From positions 1-64,000 of the forward strand of contig NZ_QQVY01000009.1 of NCBI RefSeq assembly GCF_003590715.1: a DNA stretch of 64,000 nucleotides, given 5' to 3'. Source of the stretch: Paracoccus sp. JM45. GTDB lineage: Bacteria; Pseudomonadota; Alphaproteobacteria; Rhodobacterales; Rhodobacteraceae. Below the pieces are notes generated by a model. The model worked only from the letters and a program-made list of their open reading frames with translations, was not told the DNA's origin and did not search any database. Shown in pieces: positions 49,474 through 58,078 of the stretch (positions within the stretch are counted from its first letter, which is position 1; every line of letters starts with the position of its first letter). The position numbers and the translations under genes are program-made.

Positions 49474-49840
49474 GTCTTCTCCCTTTCCATGAATATCGCG
49501 TTGCGTTTTCTTCGGGATGCGGGGGCTGCATCTGGTATGTCGAACCGCTGGTCGTATGTGAAGCAAACGCAGATCTATCCGCATCGGGTCCGTAAATCGT
49601 TGCAATCAGGTACTGATAGAGACGTCAGTGTAAACCGGCATGACCCCGCAATGATTCACGTGGAAACGCGTACTGTCGATCACCCCAACATTGCATAGCT
49701 CGAGGTGATCAGGGGACAAAATCCGTCCGGTCATTCATGTGATCCCTGCGACGGCAGCAGGAAGGACCGGAAAGTGGAACCCGAAGGCCCTTGATGTGTT
49801 TGGACAGATAACCTGACGTCTAACCCATGAAGGAATCATC
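49474..49840. other. 367-base gap without a recognisable gene
   Basis: The longest gap in the window. A 69-codon frame (49489-49698) exists but has no ribosome site, poor codon choice and nothing I recognise. The right end holds AAGGAATCATC, the ribosome site of the next gene. The left end must carry the promoter of the sugar dehydrogenase gene. No terminal repeats of a mobile element are visible. Confidence 0.5.
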
Positions 49841-50617
49841 ATGCTGCTGACCCGTCGTACTGGACTGAAACTTGCCGCCGCCCTGCTGGGAACCGCATTG
49901 ATCCCGGCATTCGCTATGGGTCAGAACGCCGAGGCAACCTCTTATACCCACACGACGGACGCAGGTGACGTCATCATCCATCCGGTCGATCACGCCAGTA
50001 TGGTGTGGGAGACCCCGGCAGGTGTAATTTATGTCGATCCGGTCGGTGGTGCGGATGCCTATGCGGATATGCCCGCGCCCGATTTCATCCTGATTACCCA
50101 TCAGCATGGTGACCATTATGACCAGCCAACGCTGGACGGTCTGGCCGAGGCCCCGATGATCACCAACCCCGCCGTCTTCGACATGCTGCCCGAAGCCATG
50201 CAAGGCCGTGCGACCTCTATGGCCAATGGCGATACCGGCACCATTCTGGATTACGATATCGAAGCCACCCCCGCCTATAATATTACCGAAGACCGGCTTC
50301 AGTATCACCCCGAGGGGCGTGACAACGGTTATATCCTGACCATCGGGGGCAAGCGTTTCCTGATTGCCGGTGATACCGAGGATACGCCCGAACTGCGTGC
50401 CATGACCGATATCGAGGTGGCGTTCCTGCCGATGAACCTGCCCTATACGATGACGGTCCAGCAGGCAGCCGATGCGGTTGCAGCGTTCAAGCCCAAGGTT
50501 GTCTATCCCTATCACTTCAATGACAGCGACGTGCAGGAATTTGCACGGCTGGTTGGTGAAACCGACGCAGGCACCAAGGTGGTGATCGCGGACTGGTATC
50601 ACGGCGCCACCGAATAA
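49841..50617 (+). CDS. MBL-fold metal-dependent hydrolase (UlaG-like), exported
   Basis: A 258-residue metallo-beta-lactamase-fold protein. The zinc motif HQHGDHYD is at residues 87-94; AGDTEDTPEL and a distal YPYHFND provide further ligands. The N-terminus has a twin-arginine-like signal (TRRTGLKLAAALLG) ending near AMG-QNA, so it should be periplasmic. Substrate unknown. The next gene, a TVP38 membrane protein, starts 12 bases later and is probably cotranscribed. Confidence 0.87.
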   Translation: MLLTRRTGLKLAAALLGTALIPAFAMGQNAEATSYTHTTDAGDVIIHPVDHASMVWETPAGVIYVDPVGGADAYADMPAPDFILITHQHGDHYDQPTLDGLAEAPMITNPAVFDMLPEAMQGRATSMANGDTGTILDYDIEATPAYNITEDRLQYHPEGRDNGYILTIGGKRFLIAGDTEDTPELRAMTDIEVAFLPMNLPYTMTVQQAADAVAAFKPKVVYPYHFNDSDVQEFARLVGETDAGTKVVIADWYHGATE

Positions 50618-50629
50618 GGACCAGACGCG

Positions 50630-51349
50630 ATGCCGGCCATGCTGCTGCGTATCGCGCTGATCGGGGGCTGGATTATCGGAATGCTGGCCATTGCCTTCTG
50701 GCTGTGGCCCTCGCTTCCTGCCCTGCAATCGGACCTGACGGTCCTGCATGAAAACTTGCAGCATGGTCAAGGCTGGCGCGACCGGAACCCCGAATTGGCC
50801 ATCCTGTCCTTCGTTGCGGTTTTTACCGTGGCGGGGGCTTTGCCGATTCCGGCAGTGGTTGCCATGACCTTGGCAGGCGGGGCATTTTTCGGGTTCTGGA
50901 CCGGATTGATCCTGTCACTGGCTGGAACAGTGCTGGCGGCAGTGGTGTCTTTCCTGATGGGGCGGCATTTGCTGGCCGATCTTGTGCGGCGCTATCTTGG
51001 CAGGCGCATCGACCAATTGGACCGGATGGTGGATCGCGACGGGGCGCTGGCCCTGCTAAGCCTGCGCCTGACGCCCGCCCTGCCGTTTTTCGTGCTGAAT
51101 ACCATGTCCGGCCTTAGCAAAATGTCGCTGCGGCTGTTTGTTGTCGTGACGACTTTGGGCGTTCTGCCCAATAAGATCATTCTGTCAGGCGCAGGTACGC
51201 AACTGGCCGAGGTTCAGGATGTCTCTGATATCTTCGGACCGCGACTGATCGCAGCGATTGCGGCATTGGCGGCCTTCCCGTGGATCGCCCGCTGGCTGTC
51301 GCGCCGTATCCGGCAGCGGACTGCCGTTAGAACGGAACAGGCGCGCTAA
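50630..51349 (+). CDS. TVP38/TMEM64 (DedA-superfamily) membrane protein
   Basis: A 239-residue membrane protein with about six hydrophobic segments. The VTT-type core is present: LPIPAVVAMTLAGGAFFGFWTGLILSLAGTVLAAVVSFLMGR, then LLSLRLTPALPFFVLNTMSGLS. DedA-superfamily proteins have been linked to lipid scrambling or membrane potential. Its 3' end overlaps the convergent RluA-type gene by 23 bases. Confidence 0.88.
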   Translation: MPAMLLRIALIGGWIIGMLAIAFWLWPSLPALQSDLTVLHENLQHGQGWRDRNPELAILSFVAVFTVAGALPIPAVVAMTLAGGAFFGFWTGLILSLAGTVLAAVVSFLMGRHLLADLVRRYLGRRIDQLDRMVDRDGALALLSLRLTPALPFFVLNTMSGLSKMSLRLFVVVTTLGVLPNKIILSGAGTQLAEVQDVSDIFGPRLIAAIAALAAFPWIARWLSRRIRQRTAVRTEQAR

Positions 51350-51983
51350 AGCTTTCGTGGATACCTGTATCAGGATGGCGGAACCGCAACGTCTGGGCGT
51401 GCAGCATTAGCCGCGGAAAATTTGCCGCCGGACCGCTTGCATAAAGCGGATCGCCCAAAATTGCATGACCACTTTCGGCCATATGCACCCGCAGCTGATG
51501 CGTCCGGCCAGTGACTGGCGTCAAGCGCACGCGGGTTTCCGTATCAGTGGTTTTCATCACCCGCCAATCCGTCTGCGAGGGACGACCCTCGGCGTGGTCA
51601 ACCTTTTGTCGCGGGCGGTTCGGCCAATCGACCATCAGCGGCAGATCGACGCGACCGGTTGCAGGCTGCAATTGCCCCCATACCCGCGCAACATAGGATT
51701 TCTTGGTCTGCCGGTCCTCGAACTGTTTGGACAGATGACGTTGTGCATGGGGCGTCAGGGCAAAGACCATGACGCCCGATGTGTCCAGATCCAGCCGGTG
51801 GACCAGCAATACGGTCGGAAAGGCCAGACGCAGACGGCTGATCAGACAATCGGCGCGGTCATCCCCGCGCCCCGGTACGGACAACAGACCTGACTGCTTG
51901 TCGACCACCAGAACCTCGTGGTCGGCATGCAGGATGACAGGGGCGTCGGCGGGCGGGGTATAGATGAATTCTGTCTGGGTCAT
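51327..51983 (-). CDS. RluA-family pseudouridine synthase
   Basis: A 218-residue synthase without an S4 domain, the length of E. coli RluA. Catalytic Asp65 is in VHRLDLDTSGVMVFAL; KSYVARVWG and RTHQLRVHMAESGHAILGDPLYA are the other family motifs. E. coli RluA modifies 23S U746 and tRNA U32; the same is likely but unproven here. The start overlaps the stop of the LysE-type gene by 4 bases. Confidence 0.9.
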   Translation of the reverse strand: MTQTEFIYTPPADAPVILHADHEVLVVDKQSGLLSVPGRGDDRADCLISRLRLAFPTVLLVHRLDLDTSGVMVFALTPHAQRHLSKQFEDRQTKKSYVARVWGQLQPATGRVDLPLMVDWPNRPRQKVDHAEGRPSQTDWRVMKTTDTETRVRLTPVTGRTHQLRVHMAESGHAILGDPLYASGPAANFPRLMLHAQTLRFRHPDTGIHESFSAPVPF

Positions 51984-52606
51984 TTCACCACAAGACGTAT
52001 CGCCAGACCCGCGAACATGACAGCGGCGATTTTATTCACCAACCCCAAGCGGCTGCTGATCACATGCCCCGCCAGACCGCCGACAATGCCATAGCCGATG
52101 GTGACCAATGTGCCGGTAAAGGCAAAGATCAGACCAAGACCCAGAATCTGCTGCCAGATCGGCCCCCATGCGATATTGGTAAACTGCGGCAGGAAGGCCA
52201 GCAGGAACAGGACCGGCTTGGGGTTCAGCGCATTGGACAGAAAACCGCGACGGATGATATTCCATACCCGCACGCTGCCTTTGGCTGAAGGGTCGATGTC
52301 ACCCGCGCGCCAGCTTTTCCACGCCAGCCACATCAGATAGGCCGCGCCGATATATTTGATGGCGCGCAATGCTTCGGGGTGGGCCGCGACGACAGCGCCA
52401 AGGCCGATAGTGGCCAGCGTGACATGCATCAAGACGCCCAAGCCCACGCCGAATCCGGCCCATGCCCCCGCCTTGGGGCCACCCTGAATCCCGCAGGCGC
52501 TGGCAAAGAACACATCCTGCCCCGGTGCAAAGTTCAGCACCAACCCGCCTGCGACAAAGGCCATCATCTGGCCCATGGGAATATTCGCCAAAGTATCCCA
52601 GATCAT
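51980..52606 (-). CDS. LysE-family amino acid exporter
   Basis: A 208-residue membrane protein with about six helices and the LysE/RhtB pattern NFAPGQDVFFASACGIQGGPKAG, KYIGAAYLMWLAWKSWR and GFLSNALNPKPVLFLLAFLPQF. Members export lysine, threonine, homoserine or related metabolites. Substrate unknown. It precedes and overlaps the pseudouridine synthase gene. Confidence 0.9.
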   Translation of the reverse strand: MIWDTLANIPMGQMMAFVAGGLVLNFAPGQDVFFASACGIQGGPKAGAWAGFGVGLGVLMHVTLATIGLGAVVAAHPEALRAIKYIGAAYLMWLAWKSWRAGDIDPSAKGSVRVWNIIRRGFLSNALNPKPVLFLLAFLPQFTNIAWGPIWQQILGLGLIFAFTGTLVTIGYGIVGGLAGHVISSRLGLVNKIAAVMFAGLAIRLVVK

Positions 52607-52650
52607 CGGATGCCCCTTTCAAATGGCTCGGGCGAAGGCCCGCGTCAGAA

Positions 52651-53103
52651 TTACAAATGACCGAATATGTCTTTCAAAAGCCCCGCCAACACATCCGCAT
52701 CGCGTTGATCGAACGCATCGGGCTGGTTGCTGTCGATGTCCAGAACACCGATCAGCCGGTCATCCTTGCCCAGAACCGGCAGAACGATTTCCGATCGGGT
52801 CGAACTGGAACAGGCAATATGGCCGGGGAAATCCTCGACATCGGCAACCAGTTGGGTCTGGCGTGTGCGGGCCGCTGCGCCGCAGACACCGCGGGCAAAG
52901 GGAATCACCAGACAGCCGTGACCGCCCTGATAGGGTCCGATCTTCAGCAGTTCCGGTCCCACCACCCGATAAAAACCGGTCCAGTCGAACCGGTCATCGG
53001 ATTGATGCAATTCACAGGCCAATGTGGCCATCAGGGCAACCTCGTCGGTTTCACCCTCGCATAGGGCCCTGATGCGGGCCGTCATATCGTCATAATCGCT
53101 CAT
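52651..53103 (-). CDS. msrC: Free methionine-(R)-sulfoxide reductase (GAF type)
   Basis: A 150-residue GAF-domain enzyme that reduces free methionine-R-sulfoxide. All three cysteines of the family are present: Cys64 (YQGGHGCLVIPF), Cys74 (RGVCGAAA) and Cys98 (PGHIACSSSTRSEIVLPV). Together with msrPQ at the window start it gives both periplasmic protein-bound and cytosolic free methionine sulfoxide repair. The E. coli name msrC is used for the orthologue. Confidence 0.9.
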   Translation of the reverse strand: MSDYDDMTARIRALCEGETDEVALMATLACELHQSDDRFDWTGFYRVVGPELLKIGPYQGGHGCLVIPFARGVCGAAARTRQTQLVADVEDFPGHIACSSSTRSEIVLPVLGKDDRLIGVLDIDSNQPDAFDQRDADVLAGLLKDIFGHL

Positions 53104-53261
53104 CCATCCTCTCTACGATGGGGGAAAGGCACAGGAAAGCCCGCCCCTGCATCGGCGGCCAAATATCGTACCGTGCGTCCTGACCCACTGCCTGTTCGGA
53201 TGGCATCGCGGATCATTGCGGATCGCGCTATAACCACCCTGCATAGGCATGGAGAAACGCG

Positions 53262-53774
53262 ATGCTGGCATGGTTCACCCTTGATAAAACCGCAGCACCC
53301 GGAACGGCGGATCGCCTGATCGCCGATCTGGCGCGTGATTTGCAGGACCGCGGATTGGCCATTGCAGGGGCCACGCAGACCAATCACGACCTTGGTCCCG
53401 ATTGCGCCTGCGACATGGATATGCAGGTCATCGGTGATGATGCCGGTCCGGTCCGGATTTCCCAATCGCTTGGTAATGGCGCATCGGGCTGTCGTCTGGA
53501 CACCGGCGCGCTGGAAACGGTTGTTGCCCGCACCGCCCCTTATCTGGCGGGGGCCGAACTGATGATCATCCCCAAGTTCGGCCGGCAAGAGGCGATGGGC
53601 CGCGGCTTTTACAGCCTGATCGCCCAGGCCGCCCAAGCCGATCTGCCGGTGGTGTTATATGTTCCCCGTCAGCAGCATGACGCCTTTCTGGAATTCGCGG
53701 GCGATCTGGCCGTGCGGATGCCACCCGAAGATCTGCATCACTGGTGCCTTGATCGATTCGCGCAGGCCCTATGA
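53262..53774 (+). CDS. DUF2478 family protein
   Basis: A 170-residue protein of the DUF2478 family, with CRLDTGALETVVARTAPYLAGAELMIIPKFGRQEAMGRGF as the recognisable core. The family is restricted largely to alphaproteobacteria and is often near molybdenum or nitrogenase genes; the fold suggests a nucleotide-binding protein but I see no intact Walker A here. The cysteine cluster CACDMDMQ is notable. It starts an operon: its stop overlaps the TusA-like start (ATGA). Confidence 0.78.
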   Translation: MLAWFTLDKTAAPGTADRLIADLARDLQDRGLAIAGATQTNHDLGPDCACDMDMQVIGDDAGPVRISQSLGNGASGCRLDTGALETVVARTAPYLAGAELMIIPKFGRQEAMGRGFYSLIAQAAQADLPVVLYVPRQQHDAFLEFAGDLAVRMPPEDLHHWCLDRFAQAL

Positions 53775-54046
53775 CACAACTGCCCGTCATCGATGCACGT
53801 GGATTGTTATGTCCCTTGCCGGTCTTGCGATTGCGCAAAGCCCTGATGATGCTGCCGGAAGGGGCAGAGTTGCGTCTGATTGCGACCGATGCGATGGCGG
53901 TGGTCGATGTGCCGCATTTCTGTCGGCAGGCTGGTCATGTCATGGTGGCCCAGCGCGACCTTGAAAACGGCGCGTTCGAATTCACGGTGCAACGGGGGCT
54001 GTCTGCCCCCTCGGCCGCAAGCGGCCTCACCCCCGAGGATATTTGA
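53771..54046 (+). CDS. TusA-family sulfur carrier protein
   Basis: A 91-residue TusA-like protein with the CPxP motif (Cys14 in RGLLCPLPVLRLRKAL) and the strand DVPHFCRQAGH. TusA proteins relay persulfide sulfur in tRNA thiolation, molybdenum cofactor synthesis or sulfur oxidation. The tail of about 15 residues (SAPSAASGLTPEDI) is extra. It is coupled to the DUF2478 gene upstream and lies 9 bases ahead of mbfA. Confidence 0.88.
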   Translation: MTQLPVIDARGLLCPLPVLRLRKALMMLPEGAELRLIATDAMAVVDVPHFCRQAGHVMVAQRDLENGAFEFTVQRGLSAPSAASGLTPEDI

Positions 54047-54055
54047 GCACGAGTG

Positions 54056-55036
54056 ATGACCCTGTCCTTCCTGTCGACCCGCAAGCGCCTGTCCGACCTG
54101 TCCGAGCGCGAGATTCTGGCGCTTGCCATCGCGTCCGAGGAAGATGACGCCCGCATCTATCGCAACTGGGCAGACTTCCTGCGCGCCGATTATCCCGCCA
54201 CCGCCGCCATCTTCGACGGCATGAGCGAGGAAGAGGACGGCCACCGCCGGCTGCTGATCGACGCCTTCAGCGCGCGTTTCGGCGATTCGATCCCCGTGAT
54301 CCGGCGTGAACATGTTGCAGGCTATGTCACCCGCCGTCCGGCTTGGATGATGCAGAACCTGTCACTGACCGCCATCCGCGCCGAAGCTGCGGGCATGGAA
54401 CATGACGCTGCCGAATTTTATGCCAAGGCCGCCCAGGTCAGTCAGGATGCAGGAATGCGCAAGCTGTTGGGTGATCTTGCCGCTGCCGAACGCGGACATG
54501 AAACCCGCGCCACGGAACTGGCAGACCAGCATCTGGATGAGGATACACGCGCTGATGAGGATGCCGTGGCCCATCGGGAATTCGTGCTGACATGGATCCA
54601 GCCGGGGCTTGCCGGTCTGATGGATGGCAGCGTATCGACCCTTGCGCCGATCTTCGCCGTGGCCTTTGCCACACAGGACCCCTGGACCACCTTCCTCGTC
54701 GGGCTGGCAGCCAGTATCGGGGCGGGCCTTAGCATGGGCTTTACCGAAGCGGCATCCGATGATGGCGTCGTGTCGGGGCGCGGATCGCCCTTCAAGCGCG
54801 GGCTGTCATCGGGGGTCATGACCGCCATCGGCGGGCTGGGGCATGCGCTGCCCTATCTGATCCCCGATTTCTGGACCGCGACGACAATCGCCATCATGGT
54901 CGTCTTCGTCGAACTGTGGGCCATTGCATGGATCCAGAACCGCTGGATGCAGACCCCCTTCTGGCGGGCTGTCTTGCAAGTGGTCGTCGGCGGTGGTCTG
55001 GTGCTGGCGGTGGGGGTTCTGATCGGGTCCGGCTGA
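54056..55036 (+). CDS. mbfA: MbfA, membrane-bound ferritin iron exporter
   Basis: MbfA joins an N-terminal ferritin-like four-helix domain with a C-terminal VIT1/CCC1-type membrane domain and exports iron. The ferritin part shows the metal-site glutamates in LAIASEEDDARIYRNWADFL, SEEEDGHRRLL, EAAGMEHDAAEFYAKAA and AAAERGHETR; the membrane part begins WIQPGLAGLMDGSVSTLAPIFAVAF. The start may be 54053 or 54056 (two ATGs). In rhizobia the gene is controlled by Irr; I do not see an obvious iron control element upstream of this operon. The following gene is separated by a G/C hairpin. Confidence 0.92.
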   Translation: MTLSFLSTRKRLSDLSEREILALAIASEEDDARIYRNWADFLRADYPATAAIFDGMSEEEDGHRRLLIDAFSARFGDSIPVIRREHVAGYVTRRPAWMMQNLSLTAIRAEAAGMEHDAAEFYAKAAQVSQDAGMRKLLGDLAAAERGHETRATELADQHLDEDTRADEDAVAHREFVLTWIQPGLAGLMDGSVSTLAPIFAVAFATQDPWTTFLVGLAASIGAGLSMGFTEAASDDGVVSGRGSPFKRGLSSGVMTAIGGLGHALPYLIPDFWTATTIAIMVVFVELWAIAWIQNRWMQTPFWRAVLQVVVGGGLVLAVGVLIGSG

Positions 55037-55040
55037 GGTC

Positions 55041-55058
55041 GCCCCCGTCAAAGGGGGC
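55041..55058 (+). other. G/C-only hairpin overlapping the ribosome site of the AEC gene
   Basis: GCCCCC (55041-55046) pairs perfectly with GGGGGC (55053-55058) around GTCAAA, just after the mbfA stop. The 3' arm contains the only Shine-Dalgarno-like sequence (AAAGGGGG) for the next gene, so the stem would hide it. Confidence 0.6.
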
Positions 55059-55065
55059 ATGACAG

Positions 55066-55989
55066 TTGATCGAGATTTTTCTTAAAACGCTGCCTTTTTT
55101 CGCGTTGATCGGATTGGGCTGGGCTGCCGCAGCGACGCGATTTTTTCCCTCCGAAGCTGCTGTCTGGCTGACGAAGTTCGTTTTCTATTTCGCGCTGTCG
55201 GCCATGCTGTTCCGCTTTTCGGCGGGACTGGATCTGGCGGCTGTCTTCGACACCCGCTTTGTCATCGCCTATCTGGCCGGATCGTCCCTTGTCTGGGTTT
55301 TGGGCTTTCTGGTGGCCCGTGCCCGCAGCATGCCCCTGCCCGATGCCGCCATGGAGGCGCAATGCTGCATGACCGGCAATACCGGTTTTCTGGGCGTGCC
55401 GATGCTGGTCCTGCTGATGGGACCGGCGGCAATCGGTCCTATCCTGATGGTCCTGACGGTCGATATGCTGGTCTTTGCGACATTGATCACATTGATCATC
55501 CATGCCGTCCGAAACGGCGGGCTGCGTCTTGCCACGGTTCTGCCGGTTCTGCGCGGGATTGCCACGAACCCGATGATCTTCTCGATGGTCGCGGGCTTGG
55601 GCTGGTCATGGCTGCAAATTCCCCTTCCCGGGCCGCTGGATGAATTTCTGACCCTGCTGGGCGCGGCGGCCACCCCCGGCGCATTATTCGCCATCGGGGC
55701 CAGCCTTGCGGGGCGACATCTGGGACGTCTGGCCGTGTCAGGTTGGCTTGCTTTTGTGAAACTGCTGCTGCACCCGCTGGCCGTTGGTGTCGCGGCGCTG
55801 CTGCTGTCGGTCGACCCCTTCGCAGCCTCAGTCATGGTGGCCACTGCCGCGCTGCCAGTGGCGGGAAATATCTATATTCTGGCGCAATATTTCGGCGTTG
55901 GCCAACAGCGGGTATCAGCCGCAATTGTTATCTCGACCGCGGTCAGCATTGTGACATTGCCGGTGATCATCGCACTGATGGGGACATAG
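55066..55989 (+). CDS. AEC-family transporter (auxin efflux carrier-like)
   Basis: A 307-residue membrane protein with ten hydrophobic segments in two halves. AEC features include CCMTGNTGFLGVPMLVLLMG with the Asn-Thr-Gly crossover and the end LPVAGNIYILAQYFGV. Bacterial members move malate, malonate or similar acids. The start is TTG at 55066; no in-frame ATG is suitable. The ribosome site lies in a hairpin. It follows mbfA by 29 bases. Confidence 0.87.
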   Translation: MIEIFLKTLPFFALIGLGWAAAATRFFPSEAAVWLTKFVFYFALSAMLFRFSAGLDLAAVFDTRFVIAYLAGSSLVWVLGFLVARARSMPLPDAAMEAQCCMTGNTGFLGVPMLVLLMGPAAIGPILMVLTVDMLVFATLITLIIHAVRNGGLRLATVLPVLRGIATNPMIFSMVAGLGWSWLQIPLPGPLDEFLTLLGAAATPGALFAIGASLAGRHLGRLAVSGWLAFVKLLLHPLAVGVAALLLSVDPFAASVMVATAALPVAGNIYILAQYFGVGQQRVSAAIVISTAVSIVTLPVIIALMGT

Positions 55990-56065
55990 GCACCGGACAC
56001 TCGACCATAACAAGCCGTCAGGCTATCCCTGAACGCAGCGAATTTACGGGGGAGGAGAACTGAAT

Positions 56066-56866
56066 ATGCGTGGTATCGCGGACCTGAAGCTGTCCAACAT
56101 CATCCTGGAGGTCGACGCGGATGATATCGCCACCGTCACCCTGAACCGTCCGGCCAAGCGCAACGCGCTGGATTCCGACACGATCGAGGAACTGATCGAC
56201 ATCTTCACCACCCTGCCCCGCGCCGGTGTCAGGGCAGCGATCCTGCGCGCCAATGGCGATCATTTCAGCGCCGGTCTGGATCTGGTCGAACATCACCGCG
56301 AAAACCGCAACGCCAGCGATTTTATGCATTTGTGCCTGCGCTGGCACGAGGCGTTCAACAAGATGGAATATGGCGGCGTTCCGATCATCGCCGTGTTGAA
56401 GGGCGCGGTTGTGGGCGGCGGGCTGGAGCTGGCCAGTGCGGCCCATATCCGCGTCGCAGGCCCGGACACCTATTTCGGCCTGCCCGAAGGACAGCGCGGG
56501 CTGTTCACCGGCGGGGGCGCGACGATCCGCGTCGCCGATCTGATCGGCAAGGCGCGGATGATCGATATGATGCTGTCGGGGCGGCTCTATCGCGGGGCCG
56601 AGGCCGTGGATGTCGGGCTGTGCCAATATCTGGTCGATGATGCCGAGGCGAAAGCCTATGAGATCGCCCGTGCAGCGGCAAAAAACCCGCCGCTGTCGAA
56701 TTTCGCCATCTGTTCGGCCATCAGCCATATGCAGAACATGAGCGCCTTTGACGCTGCTTACGCCGAATCAGTGGTGGCAGGCGTGGTGAATACACAAGAG
56801 GCTGCGCGCGAAAGGCTGGCTGCCTTCGCCACCGGATCGGCTGCCAAAATCAAACCGGTCGGCTGA
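56066..56866 (+). CDS. Enoyl-CoA hydratase/isomerase family protein
   Basis: A 266-residue crotonase. The oxyanion-hole segments are [12 protein letters not shown] and [21 protein letters not shown], and [18 protein letters not shown] has the catalytic-site Glu in the right place, suggesting a hydratase-like member. The physiological substrate is unknown; no other beta-oxidation genes are adjacent. The start ATG follows GGGGGAGGAGAACTGAAT. Confidence 0.88.
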   Translation: MRGIADLKLSNIILEVDADDIATVTLNRPAKRNALDSDTIEELIDIFTTLPRAGVRAAILRANGDHFSAGLDLVEHHRENRNASDFMHLCLRWHEAFNKMEYGGVPIIAVLKGAVVGGGLELASAAHIRVAGPDTYFGLPEGQRGLFTGGGATIRVADLIGKARMIDMMLSGRLYRGAEAVDVGLCQYLVDDAEAKAYEIARAAAKNPPLSNFAICSAISHMQNMSAFDAAYAESVVAGVVNTQEAARERLAAFATGSAAKIKPVG

Positions 56867-56887
56867 AGAACAGGTTCGCCCCGACGT

Positions 56888-56938
56888 CGGCCATCGAGGC
56901 CGACACCGTGGCAGCGCATGCTCCGGCCTCGATGGCCG
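56888..56938. repeat. Long perfect inverted repeat
   Basis: CGGCCATCGAGGCCG (56888-56902) is the exact reverse complement of CGGCCTCGATGGCCG (56924-56938), separated by 21 bases. It lies between the convergent enoyl-CoA hydratase and exoD genes. Each arm is itself a partial palindrome (GGCC...GGCC). There is no T-run. Confidence 0.75.
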
Positions 56939-56970
56939 GTTCATGCGCACCCCTTGCCGCCAGTGCTGCG

Positions 56971-57549
56971 CTAGCGGATGAAAGTCAAAATCAGCATCGA
57001 GAATCCACCGACCGCCGCCAGCCCCATCAATGTGAACAATCCGTCGCGCGCCAGCATGCCGAAGGCAAACAGGCAGACGACCACACCCATCAGTGACGAC
57101 GTGAAGGGCACCAGTTCCAGAAAAGGCATCACCAACCCGCAGATCAGACAGATGGCTTGGGTGATCCACAAGAAAGGTCGTCGAACCAGCAGGGACAGAC
57201 GCTCTTTCGTGATGCGGTCCAGAAATCCGGCAGGTTTGCGCATCCAATCCGTTGCTGTTTGCACCCGCCGGGTTTGCAGATGCTTGCGCATCACGAAATT
57301 GGGCAGCCAGATGTGGTCCCGCTGGAACAGCATCTGGCTGGCGACCAAAGCGATGGTCAGCCCGCAGATCGACGAAAACAGCGGCACACCCGATAGGGGC
57401 GACACCACCGCCAGTGCAGGGATCATCATGTTCGGCAGGAAAGAGGTCGCGCCCAACGCCGATACGATCTGTGCAACACTTGTCTGGTCCCCGTCCGACG
57501 CAGTGCTGACGCGATCGATAAGATCCGTGATGCTGGGCTGATCCTGCAT
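56971..57549 (-). CDS. exoD: ExoD-like exopolysaccharide synthesis protein
   Basis: A 192-residue membrane protein with several hydrophobic segments and the ExoD core LGATSFLPNMMIPALAVVSPLSGVPLFSSICGLTIALVASQML. Rhizobial ExoD is needed for normal exopolysaccharide; the mechanism is unclear. The start at 57549 follows GCAGGAGGCTTC; upstream in-frame codons to 57582 are not needed. Confidence 0.85.
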   Translation of the reverse strand: MQDQPSITDLIDRVSTASDGDQTSVAQIVSALGATSFLPNMMIPALAVVSPLSGVPLFSSICGLTIALVASQMLFQRDHIWLPNFVMRKHLQTRRVQTATDWMRKPAGFLDRITKERLSLLVRRPFLWITQAICLICGLVMPFLELVPFTSSLMGVVVCLFAFGMLARDGLFTLMGLAAVGGFSMLILTFIR

Positions 57550-57606
57550 GAAGCCTCCTGCGGGTTGGGTATGGCCCGACAACGCAGGCGCCCCTGACAG
57601 GTTTCC

Positions 57607-58059
57607 CTATCCGCGCAGGGCTTTCACCAGTTCGCGGTCAAGGGCCTGTAAAAAGCGCGCGCGGTCGGCTTTCCCGAAGGCAGCCCCGCCCCCCTGCATA
57701 AAGGGGTTCGATTCGCGCAGGTCCGCCATCAGATCACGGGTGGCAAGACGCCCGCCGATATTGGCGATGGTTAGCGGTTCACCGTCATGGCGCAAGACGC
57801 GGGCACCGGCTTTCAGGCAGCGGTCGGCCAAGGGCAGATCGCCTGTCACCACCACATCGCCCGGCCCGCAGTTTTCCGCGATCCAGATATCGGCGACATC
57901 AGGGCCGTCGGGGACGATCTGCAAGGTTACGAAGGGGTTCTGCGACGGACGCAACCCGCCATTGCAGACAAGGATCATCGGAACGCGCAGCCGCGTGGCC
58001 ACGCGTTCCGCTTCGGATTTAACGGGGCAGGCATCGGCGTCGATATAAAGCGTTGTCAT
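57607..58059 (-). CDS. YaiI/YqxD family (DUF188) protein
   Basis: A 150-residue protein of the UPF0178 family, with [19 protein letters not shown] at the start and [20 protein letters not shown] and [27 protein letters not shown] later. The acidic cluster DADACP is a likely metal site of a PIN-like nuclease fold, but no activity is established. The start at 58059 follows GGGGGCAAGC; the longer frame overlaps the dapD terminator region. It lies 20 bases downstream of dapD on the same strand. Confidence 0.88.
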   Translation of the reverse strand: MTTLYIDADACPVKSEAERVATRLRVPMILVCNGGLRPSQNPFVTLQIVPDGPDVADIWIAENCGPGDVVVTGDLPLADRCLKAGARVLRHDGEPLTIANIGGRLATRDLMADLRESNPFMQGGGAAFGKADRARFLQALDRELVKALRG

Positions 58060-58078
58060 ATGCTTGCCCCCTTGGCGA

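Noticed and set aside
49489..49698. 69-codon frame as a gene
   Set aside because: No ribosome site, no signal or domain, and poor codon use; kept only as part of the gap description.
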